Shown here: positions 16,389-25,422 of the stretch, piece by piece
How positions within the stretch are numbered: position 1 is the stretch's first letter
Layout: each line of letters starts with the position of its first letter
NCBI RefSeq assembly: GCF_900109935.1
Contig: NZ_FOBV01000001.1
Span: 124,001 to 188,000 of the forward strand
Reading direction: 5' to 3'
Source: Chryseobacterium taichungense
GTDB lineage: Bacteria; Bacteroidota; Bacteroidia; Flavobacteriales; Weeksellaceae
Length of the DNA stretch: 64,000 nt
The notes under the pieces: model-generated
What the model saw: only the letters and a program-made list of their open reading frames with translations
The model's database searches: none
What the model was told of the DNA's origin: nothing
Translations under genes and position numbers: made by a program

Positions 16389-17470
16389 AAAAACTACTTT
16401 ATTCTTGGGTAATCATGATATTCATTACCGCTTCAGCATGCTCTCAAAGCAGCAGTGATAATGACGAAACTGCAGAAACTATGACGCAGAAAAACTCTTT
16501 GCTTAGTCTCCAGGGACCTATACAGAAACCAACTTCGGGATATGGATCAGATGGAAATTACCAAGTGGCAGAAATTGATTTTGATAATCCACAATACGCA
16601 GGCACTAAGGTTTCTATTTTCTATCCGCAGGGAATTACTACTCCCAGACCAACTATATTTTTTTCGCATCCCTATGGTGGCGAGGATAAAGAATACAATA
16701 TAGAGCTGTATAACTTTATTGCGAAGAAAGGTTATGTGGTGGTATTTGTACCTTACCGTACTTTTGATGTAAGTGTAGACCACCGTTACCAGACGCTTTG
16801 GGAAGGCTTCACAAAGGCCGCGGAAGATTATTCCGACATTATTGATACTCAGAAAGTAGGTTTTATGGGGCACTCTTTTGGTGGTGGTACCAGTATCGAT
16901 CTGGCATACAAAGCATTTACAGAAAAAGGATGGGGAGAGAATGGACGTTTTCTTTTCACGATGGCGCCGTGGTATGCTTTTAACTGGGACAGCCCGCTAA
17001 CAACTCAACAGCAATTACAAAATTTCCCTCCCAATACCAAAATGATTACCCAGGTCTACGATGAAGATGATGTCAACGATCACAGGATGGCAATCGATAT
17101 CTTTAAAAACATCAATATTCCTAATGCTCAAAAAGACTTCATTTATATTAAATCATCTACTATTAACGGGTACAATTATGTAACAGACCATGCAATGCCA
17201 AGTTCAAGAGTGACTTTTGACGCATTGGACTATTATGGAGTGTACCGTCTTTTGGATGCTATGATGGATTATAGTTTCAATGGAAATACCAGTGCGAAAA
17301 ATACTGCTCTAGGTAATGGTTCTGCCGCGCAGGTTACCATGCCTTCCTATAACGGACAAGCGATGACTCCGCTTGAAGTTACAGATAATCCTACACCGAA
17401 ATACCTGCAATTTAAATATCAGTTTAAATGCGGAAACAGCACCAATCCGCGAACCGCTTATTGTAATTAA
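16385..17470 (+). CDS. Lipoprotein alpha/beta hydrolase
   Basis: 361 aa. The lipobox ends at Cys19 (ITASAC), so it is predicted to be a lipoprotein. The fold is a polyester-hydrolase/PAF-acetylhydrolase-like alpha/beta hydrolase: HPYGGEDKEY carries the oxyanion-loop Gly pair, GHSFGGG is the nucleophile elbow with Ser, and a late His (TDHAMPSS) completes the triad. It follows the Spy-like gene with a 4-base overlap. The substrate is probably an ester or a small lipid, not determinable here. Confidence 0.85.
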   Translation: MKKLLYSWVIMIFITASACSQSSSDNDETAETMTQKNSLLSLQGPIQKPTSGYGSDGNYQVAEIDFDNPQYAGTKVSIFYPQGITTPRPTIFFSHPYGGEDKEYNIELYNFIAKKGYVVVFVPYRTFDVSVDHRYQTLWEGFTKAAEDYSDIIDTQKVGFMGHSFGGGTSIDLAYKAFTEKGWGENGRFLFTMAPWYAFNWDSPLTTQQQLQNFPPNTKMITQVYDEDDVNDHRMAIDIFKNINIPNAQKDFIYIKSSTINGYNYVTDHAMPSSRVTFDALDYYGVYRLLDAMMDYSFNGNTSAKNTALGNGSAAQVTMPSYNGQAMTPLEVTDNPTPKYLQFKYQFKCGNSTNPRTAYCN

Positions 17471-17514
17471 TGTATAAGTCCCTTTCTTTAAAAAGAATTT
17501 TTATGGCAAAGAAA

Positions 17515-17546
17515 AAAGGCTTTCCCATTCTGTGGTGAAAGCCTTT
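17515..17546 (+). terminator. Hairpin terminator after the hydrolase gene
   Basis: AAAGGCTTTC pairs with GAAAGCCTTT around a 12-base loop, followed by a short T-run. Confidence 0.7.
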
Positions 17547-17559
17547 AAATTTTAGTTAA

Positions 17560-17586
17560 AGCCCTTCGCTATGTGTCGAAAGGGCT
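17560..17586. terminator. Second hairpin, between the converging operons
   Basis: AGCCCTTCG pairs with CGAAAGGGCT (one bulged A). It may help stop the efflux operon coming from the minus strand. Confidence 0.45.
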
Positions 17587-17618
17587 ACTTTAAACATTAT
17601 CCGGAACACTTCATATCA

Positions 17619-17804
17619 TCATTTTTCACCCCCAAATTTATTTAGGATCATATACATCAAACACCAGCCTGTAAGGGCGTGGATCCACATATTAACTCCG
17701 ACAAAACCGGTCAGCCAAAACCAGTTTTCATTGATATAAATCCCCAATAAAAGGCTGATTAAAATAATGGTTCCCGCTACAGCGTGTACAATTCTTGTCT
17801 GCAT
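17619..17804 (-). CDS. DUF2892-type small membrane protein
   Basis: 61 aa. Two hydrophobic segments (residues ~8-27 and 28-52), with GWCLMYMILNKFG at the end, as in DUF2892 inner-membrane proteins that often sit beside rhodaneses. The RND pump gene ends 17 bases upstream on the same strand, so it looks like the last gene of the efflux operon. The pairing of DUF2892 with rhodanese and OsmC is a recurrent theme of sulfur or oxidative-stress modules. Confidence 0.8.
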   Translation of the reverse strand: MQTRIVHAVAGTIILISLLLGIYINENWFWLTGFVGVNMWIHALTGWCLMYMILNKFGGEK

Positions 17805-17821
17805 AATTTTAAATTAAACTG

Positions 17822-20800
17822 TTAGAGTTCGATATTTGTTTTTTGATTTGTAGCGACATTTTGCCATTTTTTCTTTTCGGTGATGTAATAAACCAACGGA
17901 ACGACAATCAGCGTAAGCAATGTAGAAACGATCGCTCCAAATACCAGTGAAATAGCCAATCCCTGGAAAATCGGGTCGAAAAGAATAATTACAGCACCTA
18001 TTACTACGGCTCCTGTCGTTAATAAAATCGGTGTTGTTCTTACCGCTCCGGCTTCAATGATAGCCTGCTTCATAGGAATTCCCTCTTTCAGACGAATTTC
18101 TATAAAGTCAATTAAAAGAACGGAATTTCTTACCATAACACCCGCTAGGGCAATCATTCCGATAAAGGAAGTTGCCGTAAAGAATGCGCCTAATAACCAG
18201 TGACCTAACACGATTCCAATAAGTGAAAGCGGAATGGCAACCATCATTACAATAGGTGTTTTGAAATTCTGGAACCAGCCGACAATCAGCATATAAATAA
18301 TAATGATCACGACCGCAAAAGCAGTTCCCAAATCACAGAAAACTTCCAATGTAATTTGCCATTCTCCGTCCCATTTCACCGTATAATTGCCCTCGTCTTC
18401 AGGTTGGTTCATATACAATTCATTCATTGAATATCCATTCGGAAGCTGGATTTTTTTTAGCTTTTCTTCCATTCCGAGAATCGCATAGGCCGGACTTTCC
18501 AATTTTCCTGCCATATCAGCAAGAACATAGACTACTCTCTTCTGGTCTTTTCTGTAAATAGTTTTATCCAGTTCTTTTTCTTCTACTTTTACAAGGTCAC
18601 TAGCCGGAACCATCCCCATCTGTCCTTTGATTTTCAAACCTGTGATATCCTGAATTGTAGATTTATCAGCATTTTTTAGCTTCATTACAATATCTACAGG
18701 GTCGTTGGATTTTTCGTCATAAAGATTTCCAATAGGATATTCACCTATCAGATAAGTCATATTTCCAACGATTTGCTGAGGAACAATACCGTTAAGCATT
18801 GCTTTTTCTTTATCGGGAACGAGCTTGAATTCTTTTTGAGGCGCTTCTACCATCCAGTCAACATCTACGACATCATCGGTTTTCTTCAGAATATCTTCCA
18901 CTTGTTTTGCCACTTTTATCTGGCCTTCGTAGTCAGGTCCGTAGATTTCTGCTACAATTGTTGAAAGAACCGGTGGCCCCGGCGGAACTTCCACCACTTT
19001 TACATTAGCTCCATATTTGGCAGCTATTTTCTGAATTTCAGGACGGATGTTTTTAGCAACATCGTGGCTCTGTGCATCTCTATCTTCCTTATGCAGAAGG
19101 TTCACCTGAATATCCGCCGTATTACTGCTTCCACGCATATCATAATGACGAACCAATCCGTTGAATGTAATCGGAGCAGAAGACCCGATATAATTCTGAT
19201 AATTCAACACTTCCGGAACAGTCTTCAGGTATTGCGCAATATCCTGTGTTACCGCAGATGTTCTTTCCAGTGTTGTTCCTTCTGGCATATCAATCACTAC
19301 CTGAATTTCATTTTTATTGTCAAACGGAAGCATTTTTACCGCCACCCATTTGGTAAAAAATGCAGCTATGGAAATCAGCAACAAAACAACCGTAATCCCC
19401 ATCATGGTCCATCTTTTTGATTTTGAATTTAGGAGTGGCTGCTCTATCTTTTTATAAATTCTATAAATCCTGCCGGTTTCCAGACCTTGCTCTTCTGTAT
19501 GTTCCTGTTTGTCTTTTACTTTCAGCAAATGATAGCCGAGATATGGTGTAACCGTTAATGCCACAAAAAGAGAAAGCATCATTGCGATAGAAGCTCCAAT
19601 TGGCATCGGCGACATGTAAGGCCCCATCATTCCTGATACGAAAGCCATTGGTAAAATCGCAGCAATAACCGTAAACGTTGCTAAAATGGTAGGATTTCCT
19701 ACTTCATTAATGGCATAAATTGCAGCCTGTTTAAACGGCAGTTTTCTCATATGAAAATGCCTGTGCATGTTTTCAGCAATAATGATACTGTCGTCTACTA
19801 CAATTCCGACTACAAAAACCAGCGCAAATAGTGTAATCCTGTTCAGAGTATATCCTAAAATATAATAGCTGAATAAAGTTAAAGCAAACGTCAACGGAAC
19901 CGAAAAGAATACTACCAAACCTCCTCGCCAACCCATTGCCAGCATTACCAGAACAGTTACTGCCAAAATCGCGACACCAAGGTGCATCAACAACTCAGAA
20001 ACTTTGTGTGAGGCGGTTTCTCCATAATTTCTGGTGACTTCTACATGCACATCATTCGGAATGAGATTTTTCTTTAATCCTTCTACTTTTTTTAGAATCT
20101 GTTCAGAAATTTTCATTGCATCAGCGCCTTTTACTTTCGAAACTGAAACGGTAACCGCCGGATATTCCGATTTAAACTTTTTACCGTTTTCTACAGCATT
20201 TCCATATCCGAAGCTTACATAATTCGCAGGATCGGATGCTCCGTCTTTTATAGTTGCCACCTGCTTCAGATACACCGGCATATTCTGCGATGTTCCGACA
20301 ACCAGATTTTCCACATCTTCAGCTGAGTTGAGAAACTGACCTGTTGTTAGAAGATATTCTGAATCGCCTGAATCAAATTTTCCTGATTGTGAACTTCCGT
20401 TATTGGCCTGAATCATCTGCATCACCGATAGAGCGTCCACATTCAGTTCAGCCATTTTATCCTTGTCTAAAATGACCTGCAGCTGGCGGTTTCTTCCACC
20501 AATTGTTTTGGTAAGAGACACATCTTTTATTTTTTTAATTTCAGAAGATAATTCCTCTCCTATCTGGCCAAGCTGAAAATCATTATAATGAGGATTATCA
20601 CTCCACAAAGTCAGTCCGAGCATCGGAACATCATCGATGGAACGTGTCTTCACCAATGGTTCCATTACATTTTTTGGAAAAATATTTTTATTCTTCATCA
20701 GCTCATCATAAAGCTTTACATAGGAACGTTCCGTATCTTCCCCTACATAAAACTGAACGATAATCATAGCCTGTCCGTTCATTGCCATCGAATGAATATG

Positions 20801-21049
20801 CTCTACTCCCTTGATGTTCGAAATAATCTTTTCCAGAGGCTTTACGATGCGGCTTTCCACCTCTTTCGGACTGGCGCCTGGGTAACCGACCATTACATCC
20901 GCCATCGGAATGATAATCTGAGGTTCTTCTTCTCTTGGTATTAATGTGGAACTGTATACCCCTATAATCATCAAAGCAATCATCAACAGAATGGTTAGCT
21001 TTGAATTGATGAAAAATTCGGCAATACGTCCTGCGAATCCTTTTTCCAT
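17822..21049 (-). CDS. RND efflux permease (module 1)
   Basis: 1075 aa inner-membrane proton antiporter of the HAE-like RND family. The TM4 motif VVDDSIIIAEN keeps both Asp residues of the AcrB proton relay. The equivalent of AcrB Lys940 is Arg in GVMVRNSVLLIDF. Large periplasmic loops follow TM1 and TM7. The gene lies in the operon TolC-MFP-RND-DUF2892, downstream of a CRP-like operator shared with the rhodanese operon. Its substrates are unknown; stress-linked export is suggested only by context. Confidence 0.93.
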   Translation of the reverse strand: MEKGFAGRIAEFFINSKLTILLMIALMIIGVYSSTLIPREEEPQIIIPMADVMVGYPGASPKEVESRIVKPLEKIISNIKGVEHIHSMAMNGQAMIIVQFYVGEDTERSYVKLYDELMKNKNIFPKNVMEPLVKTRSIDDVPMLGLTLWSDNPHYNDFQLGQIGEELSSEIKKIKDVSLTKTIGGRNRQLQVILDKDKMAELNVDALSVMQMIQANNGSSQSGKFDSGDSEYLLTTGQFLNSAEDVENLVVGTSQNMPVYLKQVATIKDGASDPANYVSFGYGNAVENGKKFKSEYPAVTVSVSKVKGADAMKISEQILKKVEGLKKNLIPNDVHVEVTRNYGETASHKVSELLMHLGVAILAVTVLVMLAMGWRGGLVVFFSVPLTFALTLFSYYILGYTLNRITLFALVFVVGIVVDDSIIIAENMHRHFHMRKLPFKQAAIYAINEVGNPTILATFTVIAAILPMAFVSGMMGPYMSPMPIGASIAMMLSLFVALTVTPYLGYHLLKVKDKQEHTEEQGLETGRIYRIYKKIEQPLLNSKSKRWTMMGITVVLLLISIAAFFTKWVAVKMLPFDNKNEIQVVIDMPEGTTLERTSAVTQDIAQYLKTVPEVLNYQNYIGSSAPITFNGLVRHYDMRGSSNTADIQVNLLHKEDRDAQSHDVAKNIRPEIQKIAAKYGANVKVVEVPPGPPVLSTIVAEIYGPDYEGQIKVAKQVEDILKKTDDVVDVDWMVEAPQKEFKLVPDKEKAMLNGIVPQQIVGNMTYLIGEYPIGNLYDEKSNDPVDIVMKLKNADKSTIQDITGLKIKGQMGMVPASDLVKVEEKELDKTIYRKDQKRVVYVLADMAGKLESPAYAILGMEEKLKKIQLPNGYSMNELYMNQPEDEGNYTVKWDGEWQITLEVFCDLGTAFAVVIIIIYMLIVGWFQNFKTPIVMMVAIPLSLIGIVLGHWLLGAFFTATSFIGMIALAGVMVRNSVLLIDFIEIRLKEGIPMKQAIIEAGAVRTTPILLTTGAVVIGAVIILFDPIFQGLAISLVFGAIVSTLLTLIVVPLVYYITEKKKWQNVATNQKTNIEL

Positions 21050-21140
21050 AAAAAATATTTTTTTTAATGTAACAATGAATCAATCTAACAGTGTGACAAT
21101 GATTTTCATTGGTAAATTGCTACATTGATATATTGTTACG

Positions 21141-22229
21141 CTATTTTACTTGCACTTTTGCTCCGTTATACAATTTTCCGTTCGAGGTCAGGATATACGT
21201 TTCCTTAGGATCCAAACCTGATAAAACCTCAACCTGGTCACCAAATGTTTTTCCTGTCTTCAGCCATCTCAACACTGCCGTATTTTGTGAACTGACCACA
21301 TAAACGCCTGTGAGCTGACCATTTTCTACCAAAACAGATTTTGGAACCATCACACTTTCCTGAAAACTCTGATTGATTTTCTCTGAAGATTTGATAGGAA
21401 ACTGTACATTCACAAACATGCCCGGAAGCAGATCTGCAGCATTGTGAATATTGATTTTTACTACATATTGTCCACCTGAATTTGCAGCAGACTTACTGAT
21501 TTCTGAAACTGTTCCGGAAACCGTTTTGTTTAAAGATTTCAGCGAAATTTCAACGGACATTCCTTCATTGATTTGCGTAATGTTTTGTTCAGAAACCAAA
21601 ACCTGAGCCTGCAAAGTAGAAGGGGATTCTATCGTCAACAAAGGCATTCCCGGACTTGCCATATCACCCTGTTCTGCAAATTTTGCCGTAATAGTTCCGG
21701 AAATGGGAGCTGTAACGTTGATATAACGATATTGTGCATTGACTTCGTTTTTCATCTGTTGTGCAGCCTGCAATCCTGCCTGCGCCATCTCATAACGGGC
21801 TCTCATATCGTCAAGCTCTTTTTGGGAAGCACTTTGTGATTTATATAAATTCTGGAATCTCTCGTAATCTTTTTTGGCAATATTATAATTGGCCTGAGCC
21901 TGGGAAATCTGTGCATTGGCTTGTCCGCCTTTTGCCTGAATATCAGTAGCATTGATGCTTACCAGAAGCTGTCCCGCTCTTATGTTTTGTCCAACTTGTG
22001 CTTTCATTGCAGTGATATAGCCCATGACTCTTGTGGAAATATTGACGGAATTTTTTGCAACCAGTTTTCCGCTGGCTGTGACAAACGCACCGTTCGAAGC
22101 CGTTGCAGACTTATGAACGGTTACAGAAACTGGAGCATCGCTGTTAACCGCTGATTTTTCCTGGTCTGAGGAGCAGCTTTGTAAAGTGATGGCTCCTAAA
22201 ATTAATGTTGAATAAATGTATCTTTTCAT
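21141..22229 (-). CDS. RND membrane-fusion adaptor lipoprotein (module 1)
   Basis: 362 aa from the ATG I prefer. The lipobox ends at Cys19 (TLQSC), predicting membrane anchoring. Barrel-sandwich and hairpin domains follow: VTASGKLVAKNSVNI, then GQNIRAGQLLVSI, a coiled-coil hairpin (residues ~95-165), and the mirrored VTAPISGTI. An upstream in-frame ATG at 22259 lies inside a hairpin element, so I place the start at 22229. It connects the RND pump to TolC. Confidence 0.92.
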   Translation of the reverse strand: MKRYIYSTLILGAITLQSCSSDQEKSAVNSDAPVSVTVHKSATASNGAFVTASGKLVAKNSVNISTRVMGYITAMKAQVGQNIRAGQLLVSINATDIQAKGGQANAQISQAQANYNIAKKDYERFQNLYKSQSASQKELDDMRARYEMAQAGLQAAQQMKNEVNAQYRYINVTAPISGTITAKFAEQGDMASPGMPLLTIESPSTLQAQVLVSEQNITQINEGMSVEISLKSLNKTVSGTVSEISKSAANSGGQYVVKINIHNAADLLPGMFVNVQFPIKSSEKINQSFQESVMVPKSVLVENGQLTGVYVVSSQNTAVLRWLKTGKTFGDQVEVLSGLDPKETYILTSNGKLYNGAKVQVK

Positions 22230-22250
22230 TGTAATTGTTTTCTTTTTTTG

Positions 22251-22283
22251 AAACCTCATAGGTTTTAAAAAACTATGAGGTTT
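22251..22283 (-). repeat. Intra-operon inverted repeat
   Basis: AAACCTCATAG pairs with CTATGAGGTTT around 11 bases, between the TolC and adaptor genes. It could tune relative expression or mark an RNA cleavage site. Its presence also argues against the ATG at 22259 as a start. Confidence 0.5.
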
Positions 22284-22295
22284 GTTTACAGTTGA

Positions 22296-23603
22296 TTATT
22301 TCTTCAAAAATTGCAGATAAGCAATTGCCGTGTTATGCTCGAAAATAGCTTGCTGATATTCCAGTTCTTTTTGGGACATCAACGTTTCGGCAGAAAGCAA
22401 ATCCGCTGATTTCTCCAAGCCTTGGTCATACCTGTTTTTCCTGATTCTATAGGCTTCCCGGCTCTGTTCCCAAGCTTGTTTTGTGAACGTAACTTTGGAA
22501 TCTGCATCCTGAACCGACCTCACTGCCTTGTTGAGTTCCAACTGACTTTGCTTGGTGTATTGCTCGATTTCGGTTTGGGCTTTATGGAGTTCGGATTTGT
22601 ATTTTTCCTGTTCGGATTTTGATTTCAAGCCATCAAAAATATTCCACGATAACTGAATTCCGACCATATATCCATTGGCATCAAATTGCGCAATTTTGTT
22701 GTCGTACATTTCCCAGCTTCCAAAAGCATTCAGTTTCGGAAGAAATTTTGCTTTGGACGATTTTATCATTAAATCATAGGCTTCTAATGATTTATTGTAC
22801 GCTTTCAAATCCTTTCGGGAGGTATTTAATGAAAAGTCGTTTTCAACCAAATTTCCATTATATTCCAAAGGTTCGGTGGGTTTTAAAATTTTGTCTTTTG
22901 AATCTTCATTCAACAGAAAACAGAGATAATCGGAAGCATTTTTGATATTGGAATCTGCCAACTGAATCTGGCTGTCGATTTCACTAATACGAACATCCAT
23001 ATACAAAACTTCCGATTTCTGAATCATTCCGTTTTTGAAATAATTATCGATGACCTTTTTGTTGGCAAGTGTCGTTTCCTTTGCATTTTCCAGCGTTTCT
23101 TTCATTTTATACGCCAACTGAAGCATCATATAGGCTTTCTTCAACTCAAACTGCACATATTCTTTGGTGCGTTCGGTTTTGATGTTCATAACATCGGCTT
23201 TTATTTGCCCTGCTTTCTTCTGATACACCGCATCCATATTGATAATCGGCTGCTGAACTTCAACTTTTGTCCCAAAATTGGAGATGCTTTTTGGACTGTT
23301 CAGATTATCCGGATTGAAATCCATCATTGTAATACGTTCCTGATTCAGCGTCGAGCCAAACGCCATCAGAGGATTATTGGTATTGGTAAAGGTGTAAGAT
23401 ACGGTCACATTCGGAAGATACATTGCACGTGTTCCGAGAAGTTCGGTTTGAGCAAGGCTGGCTTCGCTTTTTGCCATTTTGACCTGAAGGTTTTCGTTGA
23501 GCGATTTGGCTTCAATTTCGGCTCTGGAAATCATTACGGTTTGCTGTGAAAACACCGAAGCAAAAAAGCTTGTTGAAATGATGAAGGTGAACACTTTTTT
23601 CAT
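22296..23603 (-). CDS. TolC-family outer-membrane channel (module 1)
   Basis: 435 aa. The signal peptide ends FSQ at about residue 19. Two halves of long heptad-rich coiled coils (for example the run around QADVMNIKTERTKEYVQFEL and a second near QSQLELNKAVRSVQDADSKV), with the usual QxxE-like spacing, define a TolC/OEP protein. First gene of the four-gene efflux operon. Its promoter carries a TAATTTTG -7 box and a CRP-like palindrome identical in spacing to that of the rhodanese gene. Confidence 0.93.
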   Translation of the reverse strand: MKKVFTFIISTSFFASVFSQQTVMISRAEIEAKSLNENLQVKMAKSEASLAQTELLGTRAMYLPNVTVSYTFTNTNNPLMAFGSTLNQERITMMDFNPDNLNSPKSISNFGTKVEVQQPIINMDAVYQKKAGQIKADVMNIKTERTKEYVQFELKKAYMMLQLAYKMKETLENAKETTLANKKVIDNYFKNGMIQKSEVLYMDVRISEIDSQIQLADSNIKNASDYLCFLLNEDSKDKILKPTEPLEYNGNLVENDFSLNTSRKDLKAYNKSLEAYDLMIKSSKAKFLPKLNAFGSWEMYDNKIAQFDANGYMVGIQLSWNIFDGLKSKSEQEKYKSELHKAQTEIEQYTKQSQLELNKAVRSVQDADSKVTFTKQAWEQSREAYRIRKNRYDQGLEKSADLLSAETLMSQKELEYQQAIFEHNTAIAYLQFLKK

Positions 23604-23620
23604 TCTTTCTAATTTTAAGA

Positions 23621-23628
23621 CAAAATTA
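23621..23628 (-). promoter_or_regulatory. -7 box (TAATTTTG) of the efflux operon
   Basis: Exact TAnnTTTG match, 18 bases before the ATG of the TolC gene and 33 bp (centre to centre) below a CRP-like palindrome. Confidence 0.65.
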
Positions 23629-23649
23629 GATTGGCGGAATCTACTGTAC

Positions 23650-23665
23650 AGTGATGAAAGTTACA
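23650..23665 (-). promoter_or_regulatory. CRP-like operator of the efflux operon (TGTAA-N6-TCACT)
   Basis: Minus strand reads TGTAACTTTCATCACT. Identical to the site at 24546-24561 except for one base in the centre; a few flanking bases also match. It is a near-match to the CRP-type palindrome TGTGA-N6-TCACA. The centre lies about 40 bp above the predicted start point, the class II activator position. Confidence 0.7.
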
Positions 23666-23690
23666 TAAGGGATTTTTTTTGAAGCATTCA

Positions 23691-23714
23691 TAAAAAACCG
23701 CCTGCAAGGGCGGT
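23691..23714 (-). terminator. Rho-independent terminator of the rhodanese-OsmC operon
   Basis: ACCGCC pairs with GGCGGT around a 6-base loop and is followed by a T6 run on the minus strand. It separates OsmC from the efflux operon. Confidence 0.85.
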
Positions 23715-23740
23715 CACATTATAAACTATGGAAATAAACA

Positions 23741-24175
23741 CTACATCAAACTTATCTGCGGAATCATTGTGATTTTAGACTTCACCGAATTGGATATCAA
23801 ACAGTTCGCTTCAGATTTCTGGAGAACACGTTCTGCCTTTTCTCTGTCCGATTCATTTTTTATAGTAACAACAGGTTCCAGAATAACTTCTGTCATCAGG
23901 AATTTTCCTTCAACCTGTTCTAATTTTCCCTTAGAACTGCATTCAAAATTTACAAACTCCAATTTAGAATTTTCTGCAATTGCCAGAAAAGTCGTCATCA
24001 GACAACTGCTTACTGCTGCGGTGAAAAGATGTTCGGGCGACCAGATATTTTCTACTCCTTTCGGAAACTGCGGAGGTGTTGCGATTTCTACAGATTGAGA
24101 AAGATCCGGTGAAGATATTTCTCCTTTTCTGTCCTGTTTCCAGGAGATGTTTACGTTATAAAAATGAGCTTCCAT
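23741..24175 (-). CDS. OsmC-family peroxidase
   Basis: 144 aa. Resembles the Ohr/OsmC family, small cysteine-based peroxidases that reduce organic hydroperoxides. The two conserved Cys residues are in SSCLMTTF and the later ANCLISNS. An in-frame TTG at 24178 precedes the ATG at 24175, which I prefer; it starts four bases after the rhodanese stop. It is translated in one operon with rhodanese. Confidence 0.88.
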   Translation of the reverse strand: MEAHFYNVNISWKQDRKGEISSPDLSQSVEIATPPQFPKGVENIWSPEHLFTAAVSSCLMTTFLAIAENSKLEFVNFECSSKGKLEQVEGKFLMTEVILEPVVTIKNESDREKAERVLQKSEANCLISNSVKSKITMIPQISLM

Positions 24176-24179
24176 CAAT

Positions 24180-24491
24180 TTAGATTTTATTGTTAAGACT
24201 CATCCATCCACCGCCGTTGTGTACATTTTTATAGCCATTGTTCTGTAAAATACTTTTAGCAGAAGCACTTCTCATTCCCGATGCACAACAGGTAATAACA
24301 GGTTTGTTTTTATCCTTCAGTTTCGAAAGATTCTTCTGCAGCTGGTCAACAGGAATATTGATAGAATTTTTGATATGTCCTCCGTCATATTCGCTTATGC
24401 TTCTTACATCAAGGATTACAGCACCTTCTTTTAAAAGCGCCGCATAATCGGTTTTGTCCATTCCGAAAAGGTTTTTTATTGCATCTAACAT
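24180..24491 (-). CDS. Rhodanese-domain sulfurtransferase
   Basis: 103 aa single-domain rhodanese. The active-site loop is TCCASGMRSASA with the sulfur-carrying Cys, preceded by the CH2A-like LDVRSISEYDGGHI. It would transfer persulfide sulfur from a donor to an acceptor. The promoter has a TACATTTG -7 box and a CRP-like operator. Paired with OsmC and, through the same operator, with the efflux operon. Confidence 0.92.
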   Translation of the reverse strand: MLDAIKNLFGMDKTDYAALLKEGAVILDVRSISEYDGGHIKNSINIPVDQLQKNLSKLKDKNKPVITCCASGMRSASAKSILQNNGYKNVHNGGGWMSLNNKI

Positions 24492-24516
24492 TTTATTGAT
24501 TTTTAAATTGATGACA

Positions 24517-24524
24517 CAAATGTA
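24517..24524 (-). promoter_or_regulatory. -7 box (TACATTTG) of the rhodanese-OsmC operon
   Basis: Exact TAnnTTTG match, 26 bases before the ATG and 33 bp (centre to centre) below the operator at 24546-24561. Confidence 0.65.
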
Positions 24525-24545
24525 AGGTGCGGATAAAAGCCTGTC

Positions 24546-24561
24546 AGTGATGAAGGTTACA
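24546..24561 (-). promoter_or_regulatory. CRP-like operator of the rhodanese-OsmC operon (TGTAA-N6-TCACT)
   Basis: Minus strand reads TGTAACCTTCATCACT. It overlaps the stop codon of the Crp/Fnr gene and lies 55 bases above the rhodanese ATG. The same palindrome in the same position relative to the -7 box precedes the TolC gene. Confidence 0.7.
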
Positions 24562-25165
24562 ATAGGGTAATTTTATTTCGGGAAAGTTTTATTTTACCGT
24601 CCGTTTCAATCTGTTTGAGAACACGGCTAACGGCTTCTCTTGTAATTCCGAGTTCGTCAGCCAATTGCTGATGGGTTACAGCAAGTTCTTTGGATTTGTA
24701 AAGCTGTGATTTTTGGTTCAAGAGATGTAATATCCTGGTATCAACTTTCTGGAAAGCGACGGAATTGACTACTTCCAGCAAATCTTCAAATCTTTTTTGG
24801 TAAAGACCGAATATAAAATCTGTCCACTCGGGATATTTTTTCAGCCAATCTTTTGCCTGCTGCAGGGAAATCATCAGAATTTCGGCATCTTCCTCCACAA
24901 TAACTTTTACTTTTGAAGTATCTTGTGTAAGCCCGGAAAGGATGGAAGAGATACAGCTTTCACCCGGGGTAAGGTAATACAGTAAAATTTCACGGCCATC
25001 TTCTTCCGTACGGATCACTTTAATGCTCCCTGAAATCACCAGCGGAATATAATTGATGTATGAATTGATATCTAAAATGATTGTTCCGGCCGGAAAAAGT
25101 TTGAGATTTCTGTTTGATGCAATCTCTTTCTTGAATTCGGGATCAGATATTCTGTTGATATTCAT
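24557..25165 (-). CDS. Crp/Fnr-family transcriptional regulator
   Basis: 202 aa from the ATG at 25165. Cyclic-nucleotide-binding-like beta roll (residues ~20-115) with PAGTIILDI and TPGESCISSIL, a dimer helix, then a CRP-type helix-turn-helix VTHQQLADELGITREAVSRVL. No N-terminal Fe-S cysteine cluster of Fnr type is present; one Cys in PGESC may matter. It is most likely the activator of the rhodanese-OsmC and efflux operons, both of which carry CRP-like sites. The in-frame TTG at 25171 lies in a -7 box and is unlikely to be the start. Confidence 0.92.
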   Translation of the reverse strand: MNINRISDPEFKKEIASNRNLKLFPAGTIILDINSYINYIPLVISGSIKVIRTEEDGREILLYYLTPGESCISSILSGLTQDTSKVKVIVEEDAEILMISLQQAKDWLKKYPEWTDFIFGLYQKRFEDLLEVVNSVAFQKVDTRILHLLNQKSQLYKSKELAVTHQQLADELGITREAVSRVLKQIETDGKIKLSRNKITLL

Positions 25166-25168
25166 TCT

Positions 25169-25176
25169 CAAATATA
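25169..25176 (-). promoter_or_regulatory. -7 box (TATATTTG) of the Crp/Fnr gene
   Basis: Exact TAnnTTTG match ending 3 bases before the ATG, which would make the transcript almost leaderless. No CRP-like site is seen above it, so autoregulation is not indicated. Confidence 0.35.
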
Positions 25177-25260
25177 AATATAATTAATAATAACTTTTTA
25201 AGTTTGAATTATGCATTTGCTTAAAATTTATATTGTGTATAAAGATTTTACTTTAAAAAA

Positions 25261-25282
25261 ACCGACTGCAAATACAGCCGGT
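25261..25282 (-). terminator. Hairpin with T7 tail on the minus strand
   Basis: ACCGACTG pairs with CAGCCGGT (one mismatch), followed on the minus strand by seven T residues. It is a sibling of the hairpin at 25423-25448. Confidence 0.65.
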
Positions 25283-25422
25283 TGGATAAATTGGATAATG
25301 AAAAATATTTTCTGTTTAAAACCAATATTTAATCTATTTGTTTCATACAACAGAAAGATAAATTATTTTAGCAGCCTTATCTATTTTATATTTATCTGCC
25401 GACTTTTCTGTTTAAGTTTAAA

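Noticed and set aside
22229..22259. ATG at 22259 as start of the adaptor gene
   Set aside because: It sits in an inverted repeat and would place ten residues ahead of a normal lipoprotein signal peptide beginning at 22229.
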